From an uncultured Christensenellaceae bacterium (GTDB lineage Bacteria; Bacillota; Clostridia; Christensenellales; UBA3700), in assembly GCA_944380295.1 (NCBI GenBank), contig CALWHE010000001.1:189172-253171 (forward strand): DNA of 64,000 nt, read 5' to 3'. Below the pieces are notes generated by a model. It was given only the letters and a program-made list of their open reading frames with translations. It did not search any database and was not told where the DNA came from. Each line of letters opens with the position of its first letter. Within the stretch, counting starts at the first letter, position 1. Both the position numbers and the translations under genes were made by a program. Shown here piece after piece: positions 53,263 through 61,455 of the stretch.

Positions 53263-54109
53263 ATTAAACTTATACAAAGAGCGCTTCGAGCGTCTGCTTG
53301 AAAAGTATCTTGCCGAATACCCGGCAAAACTTTCCCCGGTGTGGGACGCTATGGTCTATGCCGTGTCCGCGGGCGGGAAACGCGTGCGCCCCGCGCTCGC
53401 CTATATGGGCGCTGCTGTTGCCGGCAAGAGCGAAGAGTGCGCCGACAGCGTGGCGCTTGCGGTGGAGTTTATCCATAATTATTCGCTCATACATGATGAT
53501 CTGCCCTGCATGGACGACGACGATCTCAGGCGCGGCAGACCCACCGTGCACAAGGCTTTCGGGGAAAGCACGGCGGTTTTGGCGGGCGACGCCCTGCTCA
53601 ATCTGGCATTTGAATGTTTGGGCGGCACGGGCAGAGCGGCGGCATATATAGCCGGAAAAAGCGGCATGCGCGGCATGGTGGGCGGACAATGCCTGGATCT
53701 TGCCAACAGCGGCGGCGCGGGCGTGCAGGGCGCCGAGCAGCTGGATCTGATAAATTCGCTCAAAACATCGGCGCTTTTTCAGGCGGCGCTGGTGGGCGGA
53801 GCGTTGGCGGGCGGCGCGGACGATAAGACCTGCGCGGCTTTGGAAACATACGCAGACGCTCTGGGTAAAGTTTTTCAGATAGTGGACGATATCCTCGACG
53901 TGGAATCGGACGAAAAAGTTTTGGGCAAGAGCGCCGGACAGGACGAAAAGAACGGAAAGGTCACCTATGTGGCGCTGCTTGGCTTGGATGGCGCCAAAGA
54001 GCGCGCGCGGGAATTGAACGCGCAGGGGCAGGCGGCTCTCGACTGTCTTGGAGAGCGTGGCGAGCGGCTGAAACAATTTGCAACGCTGCTCTTAAAAAGA
54101 GTGAAATAA
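53255..54109 (+). CDS. ispA: Farnesyl/geranyl diphosphate synthase
   Basis: 284 residues starting with GTG. Trans-prenyltransferase with the first aspartate-rich motif in DDLPCMDDDDLRRGRPT and the second in IVDDILDVESD, plus the KSAGQDEKNGKVTYV loop typical of IspA. Product would be farnesyl diphosphate feeding UppS. Found in the xseA-xseB-ispA-dxs run common to Firmicutes. Confidence 0.96.
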   Translation: MSELNLYKERFERLLEKYLAEYPAKLSPVWDAMVYAVSAGGKRVRPALAYMGAAVAGKSEECADSVALAVEFIHNYSLIHDDLPCMDDDDLRRGRPTVHKAFGESTAVLAGDALLNLAFECLGGTGRAAAYIAGKSGMRGMVGGQCLDLANSGGAGVQGAEQLDLINSLKTSALFQAALVGGALAGGADDKTCAALETYADALGKVFQIVDDILDVESDEKVLGKSAGQDEKNGKVTYVALLGLDGAKERARELNAQGQAALDCLGERGERLKQFATLLLKRVK

Positions 54110-54111
54110 CG

Positions 54112-54141
54112 TTATAATCGCATATATCGCGCAAATATAAT
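54112..54141 (+). promoter_or_regulatory. Probable promoter adjoining the membrane protein gene
   Basis: TATAAT (54136-54141) ends 6 bases before the ATG at 54148. TTATAA (54112-54117), 18 bases upstream, is a weak -35 match. Confidence 0.5.
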
Positions 54142-54147
54142 AGATAT

Positions 54148-54741
54148 ATGCGGAAAAAAGCAAAAACTGCGGCAAAAAACAAACCTTCGTGCTGTTCGTT
54201 TTCCGCCGCCTGGGCAATGAAAATAACGCCCGTCACCTTTTGTCTTTCCATGGTGAGCAGCGTTTTTTCTCAGCTCGTCACCACGCATGCGCCCACGGCG
54301 GTGTCCGTCATGTTGCTGCTGATAATGATGGCATTGTCCGTCATTTTCGACGGCGTGGGGGTGGCTGTCACCTCATGTAACGCGCAGGCGGTAAAAAAGT
54401 TTTTGCAATATGACGCAAAGCGTGTTAAAATAGCAATGGAGCTGATCGCCAACGCGGAAAAGGTCAACAGCGTATGCGCGGACGTGGTAGGCGATGTCTG
54501 CGGGGTGCTCAGCGGCGCGTGCGGCGCGGCGCTTGCGGCAAGTCTGATAATAAAAAGCGGCTGCGGGCACGGCTGGCTGCCGATACTCACCGCCGCCACG
54601 ATAGCGGGGATGACCGTGGGCGGCAAAGCGTTCATGAAAGGCGTTGCCGTGAAAAACGCGGATAAATATATCGTCCTGGCGGCAAAGATATTGTCGCCGC
54701 GCGGACGAAGAAAGAGGAAAGAGAAGGAAAAAGGCAAATGA
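54148..54741 (+). CDS. Conserved clostridial membrane protein of unknown function (ispA-dxs neighbourhood)
   Basis: 197 residues with basic ends and about four hydrophobic segments. Features include SVIFDGVGVAVTSC, ANAEKVNSVCADVVGDVCGVLSG and GMTVGGKAFMKGVAVKNADK. From memory, a similar protein lies between ispA and dxs in many Clostridia and is sometimes labelled CorB- or DUF21-like, but no CBS domain is present and transport is unproven. No ribosome binding site precedes the ATG, and the predicted transcript starts close to it. It overlaps dxs by 4 bases, so it may be coupled to dxs expression. Confidence 0.7.
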   Translation: MRKKAKTAAKNKPSCCSFSAAWAMKITPVTFCLSMVSSVFSQLVTTHAPTAVSVMLLLIMMALSVIFDGVGVAVTSCNAQAVKKFLQYDAKRVKIAMELIANAEKVNSVCADVVGDVCGVLSGACGAALAASLIIKSGCGHGWLPILTAATIAGMTVGGKAFMKGVAVKNADKYIVLAAKILSPRGRRKRKEKEKGK

Positions 54742-56441
54742 GCAAATTGTTGGATCTCGTAAATTCACCCAAAGACATAAAGTCTTTTGATGTCGGTCAG
54801 CTTGAAGAGCTGGCGCGGGAGATCCGCAGCCTGATTTTGGACGTGGTGCTGAAAAAGGGCGGTCATCTTTCTTCCAACCTCGGTGTGGTGGAACTGACAA
54901 TCGCCTTGCACTATGTGTTCGATTTTTCCAAAGACAGACTTATTTTGGACGTGGGACATCAATGTTACGCGCACAAGATCTTAACGGGCAGAAAGGACGA
55001 TTTTGCCTCTCTGCGTTCAAACGGCGGCATCGCAGGTTTCCCCAAGCGTGAAGAGAGCATATATGACGCAGCCAACACCGGGCATTCTTCCACGTCTGCC
55101 TCGCTTGCCTGCGGTATGCTGCGCTATGGTCACGACGGTTCGCAGATCGTTGCGCTCATAGGCGACGGCGCCATGACGGGCGGGCTTATCTACGAGGCGT
55201 TCAACGATGTTAAGACGATCGGCAAAAAGTTCATCGCCGTTATCAACAATAACGATATGTCCATCTCCAAAAACGTGGGCAGCGTGGCGGAATATCTGCG
55301 CGATCTGGACACGGTGCGCCAGCCGTTCAGAGAATACGGCATAAAATATTACGGTTCGGTGGACGGACACAATATCCAAGATCTCATCAAAGCGTTCACC
55401 TTTGCGCGTGAGTGCAAAAACAGCATAATAATCAACGTGCACACACAAAAAGGCAAGGGATATGAGGAAGCGGAGAAACACCCGGACAAATACCACAGTT
55501 ATTCTCCTTCACGCGCGGAAGGCGGCTCTTTCAGCTCCTGCATGGGTAAAAAACTTGCCGAACTTGCCGCGCGGGACGAGCGTATTTTTGCCATAACCGC
55601 CGCCATGGCGGACGGGACGGGCTTAGACGCCGTGCAAAAGGCGGTGCCGTCGCGTTTTGTGGACGTGGGCATTGCGGAAGAACACGCGCTTTGCATGGCG
55701 AGCGGCATGGCGATGAGCGGAGCAAAACCTTACTTTGCCGTTTACTCCTCGTTTTTACAGCGCGCATACGACCAGGTTATCCACGACATGTGCCTCAATA
55801 ACTGCGCCGTGACATTGTGCATAGACAGGGCGGGCTTTGTGCCCGGCGACGGAGAAACGCATCAGGGCGTATACGATATTTCGTTTTTGCGTTCGGTGAA
55901 AAACATGACCATTGCCGCGCCCAAAGATTTTGAAGAATTGAACGCATTGCTGGAATGGTCGGCTGACTTTGACCGTCCTTTGGCATTGCGTTATCCCAAA
56001 TATACTCCCGTGCATAAATATTCCGTTCATTTGCCCATTTCGGAGGGCAGCTGGGAATGGCTCACGCCGGGCGGAGCAGACATTGCCGTGCTGGCTTGCG
56101 GCGCGGCGATGAACGATCTTGCCATGTCGCTTTATGAGAGCAAGGGTGGCTTTGACGTCATCAACGCGCGCTTTATCCGCCCGATGGACGCCGGCGTGCT
56201 TGACAAACTGGCGGGTAAAAAGCTGATCACGCTGGAAGACGGCGTGATGAGCGGCGGATTCGGCAGCGGAGTGGCGGAATATTATTTGAGCAAGGGCATG
56301 GCGGTGCCGCCCATGATAATAAAGGCGGTGGACGAAACAAAACTCACGCACGCTTCACTCAAAGAATTGATGGAGATGAACGGCTTTACGCAAGAGGCGC
56401 TTTGGCGTGATGTCGCGCGGCTGAAAAACTTATGCGATTAG
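54738..56441 (+). CDS. dxs: 1-deoxy-D-xylulose-5-phosphate synthase
   Basis: Thiamine diphosphate enzyme joining pyruvate and glyceraldehyde 3-phosphate, first step of the MEP pathway. The 567 residues include GGHLSSNLGVVELTIALHYVF, DVGHQCYAHKILTGR, GDGAMTGGLIYEAFN (ThDP motif) and DRAGFVPGDGETHQG. Shorter than E. coli Dxs (620), mainly in linker regions. Overlaps tlyA by 10 bases. Confidence 0.97.
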   Translation: MSKLLDLVNSPKDIKSFDVGQLEELAREIRSLILDVVLKKGGHLSSNLGVVELTIALHYVFDFSKDRLILDVGHQCYAHKILTGRKDDFASLRSNGGIAGFPKREESIYDAANTGHSSTSASLACGMLRYGHDGSQIVALIGDGAMTGGLIYEAFNDVKTIGKKFIAVINNNDMSISKNVGSVAEYLRDLDTVRQPFREYGIKYYGSVDGHNIQDLIKAFTFARECKNSIIINVHTQKGKGYEEAEKHPDKYHSYSPSRAEGGSFSSCMGKKLAELAARDERIFAITAAMADGTGLDAVQKAVPSRFVDVGIAEEHALCMASGMAMSGAKPYFAVYSSFLQRAYDQVIHDMCLNNCAVTLCIDRAGFVPGDGETHQGVYDISFLRSVKNMTIAAPKDFEELNALLEWSADFDRPLALRYPKYTPVHKYSVHLPISEGSWEWLTPGGADIAVLACGAAMNDLAMSLYESKGGFDVINARFIRPMDAGVLDKLAGKKLITLEDGVMSGGFGSGVAEYYLSKGMAVPPMIIKAVDETKLTHASLKELMEMNGFTQEALWRDVARLKNLCD

Positions 56442-57148
56442 ACGCTTTTTTGGCGGAAAAATACGATATGACCCGCACAAAAGCCAAGCAGAGCATAGAG
56501 CGCGGATTGGCGTATGTCAACGGCACACAATGTTTCAAGCCCGCCGCCGACATCAAAGACACGGATCTTGCCGAGTTGAAAAAATTGCCCGAATATGCCT
56601 CTTTCGGCGGTGAAAAACTGGCAAAGGCTTTGCAGGATTTTGATTTTTCCGTTCAAGACATGACATGTGCGGATATCGGCGCGTCCAACGGCGGATTTAC
56701 TTCCTGCCTGCTTTTGAACGGCGCAAAAAAAGTTTTTGCCATTGACGTGGGCGAATGCGCGCTGCCGCCGCACTTGCAGACGGACGAGCGCGTTGTTGTC
56801 AAAGACAGGACAAACGCGCGTTATATCACCTCGCAGGAGCTAGGGCAAGAGTGCGACCTTGCGGTGATAGACGTAAGTTTTATTTCTCTCGAACTCATCC
56901 TGCCCGCGGCAGGCGCGCTTGTGCGCAAAGGCGGGCACATCATCGCTCTTATCAAACCGCAATTTGAAGTGGGCAGAAGCGGACTTTCCAAAAACGGCAT
57001 GGTTTTAAGCGAGAAAGAACGTCGGCGCGCCGTGGAAAAGGTGCGCGAGGCGGGAAGGAAGGCGGGGCTTGCGGAAGAAAACTTTACCACGGCGCCCATC
57101 CGTGAAAAGAAAAACGTAGAATATTTGATACTTTTTGCCAAAAAGTGA
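56432..57148 (+). CDS. tlyA: TlyA-family rRNA 2'-O-methyltransferase
   Basis: 238 residues. An N-terminal S4 RNA-binding domain (RLDAFLAEKYDMTRTKAKQS) is followed by an FtsJ-like methyltransferase with SAM-binding CADIGASNGGFTSCLLLNGA and VIDVSFISLELILP. TlyA methylates 16S and/or 23S rRNA in actinobacteria; the target here is unproven. The order dxs-tlyA-nadK-argR-recN is conserved in Clostridia. Confidence 0.93.
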   Translation: MRLDAFLAEKYDMTRTKAKQSIERGLAYVNGTQCFKPAADIKDTDLAELKKLPEYASFGGEKLAKALQDFDFSVQDMTCADIGASNGGFTSCLLLNGAKKVFAIDVGECALPPHLQTDERVVVKDRTNARYITSQELGQECDLAVIDVSFISLELILPAAGALVRKGGHIIALIKPQFEVGRSGLSKNGMVLSEKERRRAVEKVREAGRKAGLAEENFTTAPIREKKNVEYLILFAKK

Positions 57149-57177
57149 TTGTATAATTAAAAACAATATAGTATAAT
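57149..57177 (+). promoter_or_regulatory. SigA-type promoter of nadK-argR-recN
   Basis: TTGTAT (57149-57154), 17-base spacer, TATAAT (57172-57177). The ATG of nadK begins 10 bases after the -10 box. Confidence 0.75.
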
Positions 57178-57186
57178 ATTCATACT

Positions 57187-57987
57187 ATGAACTTGGGAGT
57201 ATACAGTAATCCTTTCAAAGACGAGCACGGCGTTTACGCGGAAAAACTTTGCAAGCAGCTGCAAAAGGCGGGCGCAAAGTATTTTTTGTGCGCGGAAGAG
57301 AGCTTTTCTTTGCAAAACGCGCCCTTTACTCCGGACGCGGTGGTGGCATTCGGCGGCGACGGCACCATGCTGCGCGCCGTGGGCGAATGTGCTGCCAAAA
57401 ACATCCCCATTTTGGGCGTAAATCTGGGCAAAGTCGGCTTTCTCACGGAAGTGGATTGCACCGACTTGGAAGAAGCCGCCCGCAAATTGCTTGCGGGGGA
57501 ATACTTCACGGAAAGGCGCCTGATGTTGCAGGCAGAGTTCGACGGCAAAACTTATTACGCGCTCAACGAAGCCGCCCTGACCGGCTCTTTGTGCCATGTG
57601 GCGGAGATCGACGTGCGGATAGACGGCACGCCGGCGGACAAAGTGCGCGCCGACGGAGTTTTGGTCAGCACGCCCACCGGCTCCACGGCATATTCGCTGG
57701 CTTGCAACGGTCCGGTTTTAAGTCCGGAGATAGAGGCGTTCATCGTCAACGCCATCTGTCCGCATTCGTTGCATTCCTGCCCGATCGTGGTGGGGAGCGC
57801 AAGCGAGATCGTGCTCAAAAGCGTGAGCGAAGGGCTGAATTTGGTCATTGACGGGAGTATTGTGCGCAGCGGCATAAGCGGCGCGGAGCTTAAAATAAGC
57901 AAGGCGGCGCGTTATGCGGAATTTATCAGGTTCAGCAAGCAGAATTTTTACAATCGGCTTTTACACAAGCTTAATAATTGGAGTTGA
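57187..57987 (+). CDS. nadK: NAD kinase
   Basis: 266 residues; phosphorylates NAD to NADP. The FGGDGTMLRAV motif, LNEAAL, and STPTGSTAYSLACNGP are diagnostic. The N-terminus begins at strand one (MNLGVYSNPFKDEHG), so ATG 57187 is almost certainly right. There is no ribosome binding site, and the predicted transcript begins about three bases upstream, suggesting a leaderless message. argR follows after one base. Confidence 0.96.
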   Translation: MNLGVYSNPFKDEHGVYAEKLCKQLQKAGAKYFLCAEESFSLQNAPFTPDAVVAFGGDGTMLRAVGECAAKNIPILGVNLGKVGFLTEVDCTDLEEAARKLLAGEYFTERRLMLQAEFDGKTYYALNEAALTGSLCHVAEIDVRIDGTPADKVRADGVLVSTPTGSTAYSLACNGPVLSPEIEAFIVNAICPHSLHSCPIVVGSASEIVLKSVSEGLNLVIDGSIVRSGISGAELKISKAARYAEFIRFSKQNFYNRLLHKLNNWS

Positions 57988-57988
57988 T

Positions 57989-58441
57989 ATGACAAGAAAC
58001 GCAAGACAACGCAGAATAATCGAGCTTATCAAAGAGCGCGATATCGAAACGCAGGAAGAACTCGTATCCCTGCTGCAAAACTCCGGCTTCAACGTCACGC
58101 AAGCCACCGTGTCGCGCGACATAAAGGACTTGGGGCTGATAAAAAGCCAGACGATAAGCGGCACTTACAAGTATTCTTTGGTGGAAAACGCGCGTCCGCA
58201 GACGATGGGCAAATTCGGGACCATGTTCCGCGAAGCGGTGGTGTCCATAAACGTTGCCAACAACATCATCGTGGTGCGCACGGTCACGGGCACGGCGGGC
58301 ACGGCGGGCGCCTTTGTGGATTCCATGAGTTACGAAAACGTTTTGGGCAGCGTGGCGGGCGACGACACCATTCTCATCGTCTGCGACACGGCGGAACACG
58401 CACAAGAAGTGAAAAGGCAGCTTGAAGCCAATTTGGAATAA
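57989..58441 (+). CDS. argR: Arginine repressor ArgR/AhrC
   Basis: 150 residues. The winged-helix DNA-binding domain (about 1-70; NVTQATVSRDIKDLGLIK) is joined to the hexamerisation and arginine-binding domain (TGTAGTAGAFVDSM, GDDTILIVC). The start ATG 57989 has TTGGAG upstream. It overlaps recN by one base, the normal Firmicutes order. Confidence 0.97.
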   Translation: MTRNARQRRIIELIKERDIETQEELVSLLQNSGFNVTQATVSRDIKDLGLIKSQTISGTYKYSLVENARPQTMGKFGTMFREAVVSINVANNIIVVRTVTGTAGTAGAFVDSMSYENVLGSVAGDDTILIVCDTAEHAQEVKRQLEANLE

Positions 58442-60129
58442 TGCTTACCGCTTTAACGATTGAAAACATTGCGCTCATAGACAAGCTGGAAGTGGAGTTC
58501 GGCAAGGGGCTGAACATTCTCTCCGGCGAGACGGGCGCGGGCAAATCCATCATCATAGACAGCGTAAACTTTGTCTTGGGCACGCGCGCGGACAAGAGTT
58601 TGATCAGATACGGCGAAAAGACGGCTCGCGTCTTTGCCTATTTCAACGAGATAACTCCCGAGATAAAGCGGCTTTTGGACGAATACGGGATAGAAGAGGA
58701 AGGGGAGCTGATGCTCTCCCGCTCCATGTCGGAGGACGGGGCGAGCGTTTGCCGCGTCAACGGCAGGAAAGTCACCCTGTCCATGCTCAAAGAGCTTTCT
58801 TCGCTCCTCGCGGACATTTACGGGCAGCATGAATCGGTGAGCCTTCTCGATCCCAAGCATCATCTCGGCGTCGTGGACGAATTCGCGGGCGAGGCGCTCA
58901 AAAAGGCTTTGAAAGAGCAAGAGGAGCTTTGCGCGCAATATCAAGGCTATAAGCGCAAAATTGCCGAATATGATGAGATAGCCGGCGAGGATCGGGAGTA
59001 TCTCGACTTTCGCATAAGTGAGATCGAGGACGCCTGCCTCAAAGAGGGCGAGGAAGAAGAGCTTCACGTCCTGCGCCGCAAGTTGAACAATTTCGAGGCT
59101 TACCTGACCTCGCTTTCCGCGGCGGAGCAGGCTTTAAGCGGCGAAGGCGGCGCGGTGGAGAATGTGGCTGCGGCGATGAAGGAGCTTGAGCGCGTGAGCG
59201 ACGACGAACCCGCACTCGGCGCGCTCATCGAACGCCTCGACGCGGTGAGCATAGAATTGGATGACATCGCGGCGGAAGTAAGCGGCATTTTGAGCGCTTC
59301 CGAGTTCGACGAGGGGAAGGCGCGCTACGTCGAAGAGCGCATCGCCAAGATAAATTCCTTGAAGAGAAAATACGGCTCGAGCGTTCAAGAGATCTTGAGC
59401 GAATGCGAAAAGCTCAAAGAAAAGAGAGATAAGTTTGACGACGCCTCTGCCGAGGCGGAGATCTTGAAGAAAAAGATCCTTGAACTCGAAGACAAGCTCT
59501 ATGAAAATACGCAAAAAATATCCGCTCTGCGCCGCGCGGCGGCGGAAAAGTTCGCTCAAAGCGTGACGGGCGAGCTTAAACAGCTGGGCATGAAGAACGC
59601 CGCCTTTGTGGTGGACTTTGCCCCTCTTCCCGAAAAAGAGCGCGCGAAATTCTCTCCGCAGGGGAGCGACGAGGCGCAATTTCTCTTTTCCGCCAACTCG
59701 GGTCAACCCCCGCGCCCGCTCTCAAAGATAATCTCGGGCGGCGAGCTTTCCCGCTTTATGCTCGCGCTAAAAAACTGTCTGCCCTCGGGCTTCGGCATTC
59801 AGACGATGATCTTCGACGAGATAGACACGGGTATCAGCGGAGAGACCGCCCAGACGGTCGCGGAAAAACTTTATAACATCTCGCGCGGCAAGCAGGTTTT
59901 GGCGGTCACCCACCTGCCTCAGTTGGCGAGCATGGCAGACAGGCAGTATCTCATCTCAAAGTCGGTCAGAGAGGGCAGCACCTTCACCTCGCTCACTCCG
60001 CTCGACAGACAGGGCATGCTTACGGAGATCTCCCGCCTCATCGGCGGCGCGCAGTTCAGCAAGCATGCGCTTTTGCACGCAGAGGAGATGAAAGCTCACG
60101 CCGACGAATATAAAAAAGCTCTTTTATGA
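58441..60129 (+). CDS. recN: DNA repair protein RecN
   Basis: 562-residue SMC-like ATPase acting early in double-strand break repair. Walker A GETGAGKSI lies near residue 30, a long coiled-coil region spans about 150-370, and signature SGGELSRFMLALK with Walker B MIFDEIDTGISG lies near residues 435-465. The stop TGA forms part of a possible SigG-type promoter for spoIVB. Confidence 0.97.
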   Translation: MLTALTIENIALIDKLEVEFGKGLNILSGETGAGKSIIIDSVNFVLGTRADKSLIRYGEKTARVFAYFNEITPEIKRLLDEYGIEEEGELMLSRSMSEDGASVCRVNGRKVTLSMLKELSSLLADIYGQHESVSLLDPKHHLGVVDEFAGEALKKALKEQEELCAQYQGYKRKIAEYDEIAGEDREYLDFRISEIEDACLKEGEEEELHVLRRKLNNFEAYLTSLSAAEQALSGEGGAVENVAAAMKELERVSDDEPALGALIERLDAVSIELDDIAAEVSGILSASEFDEGKARYVEERIAKINSLKRKYGSSVQEILSECEKLKEKRDKFDDASAEAEILKKKILELEDKLYENTQKISALRRAAAEKFAQSVTGELKQLGMKNAAFVVDFAPLPEKERAKFSPQGSDEAQFLFSANSGQPPRPLSKIISGGELSRFMLALKNCLPSGFGIQTMIFDEIDTGISGETAQTVAEKLYNISRGKQVLAVTHLPQLASMADRQYLISKSVREGSTFTSLTPLDRQGMLTEISRLIGGAQFSKHALLHAEEMKAHADEYKKALL

Positions 60130-60156
60130 ATAAATAGCCGCTTTTTCCTTACACTA
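60127..60156 (+). promoter_or_regulatory. Candidate SigG/SigF-type promoter of spoIVB
   Basis: TGAATA (60127-60132) and TACACTA (60150-60156), separated by 17 bases, match the forespore consensus (GnATA and CATnCTA) at most positions. spoIVB is forespore-expressed in B. subtilis. Confidence 0.4.
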
Positions 60157-60173
60157 TCTGCAAGGAGAGCAGC

Positions 60174-61283
60174 ATGAACAAAAAAGTTTTTTCCACGCTG
60201 CTTGTTCCCGTTGTCTGCGCCCTGCTTTTATGCGCGGCGCTTGCGGGAACGGGCGGCTTTTTTCAAGAGGACATAAGAGGCGGCGTCGCCCTTTGTGCGG
60301 CGGGCACGGCGGAAGAGAGTAACTCGCTTCAGCTTGAAGAGACGGCGAGCCTTCCCGCCATGAGCGGCGAGGAGACCGTCCTTTTGGGCGGTTATCCCAT
60401 CGGCATAGACATTCGTCCGCAGGGAGTCATCATCACTTCTAAGGTGGGCGTCGTCACGAAAAAAGGAGTCGTCACCCCATTTTCGGGAATAGAGCTCGAT
60501 CAAGGCGACCTGCTTTGCGCGATAAACGGCGAACAGGTGAGGAGCGCGGACGACATCGCCCGCTTGCTCGAAAAGAGCGAAGGCGAAGTCACCGTGACGA
60601 TCGAGCATGCGGGAATGCGGGAAAATTATCTCGTCACGCCCGCCGAGGATTCGGTCAACGGGCAAAAAAAGCTCGGGCTCATGCTTCAAGAGAGCGTTTC
60701 GGGCGTGGGAACGCTGACTTTCGTGGACAGGCGCGGCAGATACGGCGCCTTGGGTCATCCCGTAAAGGATGCACACGGCAACACGATCGAGCCAGAGGGC
60801 GGGAATATCTATCCCGCCGCGATCAAGGGTGTTGTCCCCGGCAAGCGCGGCAAGGCGGGCGAACTCAAAGGCGTTTATTCAAAAGAGTCGGGCAGCATCG
60901 GTGAGATAGATTCGGACAATATCTTCGGTATTTTCGGCAAATATTGCGGCAACGGCGAAAAACTCACCGAGATCGCCGTCGCGCCCCGCGAAAGCGTGCA
61001 ACCGGGCAAGGCTTATATCTATTCCACCGTTTTCGGGACGTCTCCGCGCCTTTACGAGATAGAGATAATAAAGGCGGAAAGGCAAAATTCCCCCTTGGAC
61101 AAGAGCATGGTCGTGAGGGTCACGGACAGAAAGCTGCTCGCGGAAACGGGCGGGATCGTTCAGGGCATGAGCGGAAGTCCCGTCATTCAGAACGGAAAAT
61201 TGGTCGGTGCCATAACACATGTGCTCATCGACGACCCCACCAAAGGTTACGCCGTCTATGCGGAGTGGATGATGGGAAGATAA
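60174..61283 (+). CDS. spoIVB: SpoIVB, S55 serine peptidase
   Basis: 369 residues. A signal/anchor helix (about 3-28) precedes a PDZ domain (about 95-165; GIELDQGDLLCAINGEQV) and the peptidase domain with a GALGHPV motif (His 195) and GMSGSPVI containing the serine near residue 335. SpoIVB is secreted by the forespore and triggers pro-SigK processing. Its place after recN is standard in endospore formers. AAGGAGAG precedes the ATG. Confidence 0.95.
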   Translation: MNKKVFSTLLVPVVCALLLCAALAGTGGFFQEDIRGGVALCAAGTAEESNSLQLEETASLPAMSGEETVLLGGYPIGIDIRPQGVIITSKVGVVTKKGVVTPFSGIELDQGDLLCAINGEQVRSADDIARLLEKSEGEVTVTIEHAGMRENYLVTPAEDSVNGQKKLGLMLQESVSGVGTLTFVDRRGRYGALGHPVKDAHGNTIEPEGGNIYPAAIKGVVPGKRGKAGELKGVYSKESGSIGEIDSDNIFGIFGKYCGNGEKLTEIAVAPRESVQPGKAYIYSTVFGTSPRLYEIEIIKAERQNSPLDKSMVVRVTDRKLLAETGGIVQGMSGSPVIQNGKLVGAITHVLIDDPTKGYAVYAEWMMGR

Positions 61284-61335
61284 GTTGACGAAAATACTTT
61301 GAATATGCTTAAAATAAAATTTTTGCATAGCAAGG

Positions 61336-61360
61336 AGCGACCGCAACGCGGTCGCTTTTG
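61336..61360 (+). terminator. Terminator after spoIVB
   Basis: Nine-base stem AGCGACCGC / GCGGTCGCT with an AAC loop and a short T run (TTTT). Confidence 0.75.
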
Positions 61361-61399
61361 ATCAATGCGCATAAAAAGGCGAAGCGGGGAGTTTGCGCC

Positions 61400-61428
61400 T
61401 TGACAATTTCCCCTTTTTATATTATAGT
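61400..61428 (+). promoter_or_regulatory. SigA-type promoter of the GH30 gene
   Basis: TTGACA (61400-61405), 17-base spacer, TATAGT (61423-61428). AGAGGGG follows before the ATG. Confidence 0.82.
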
Positions 61429-61455
61429 TTTAATACCAATAATGAGAGGGGAATC

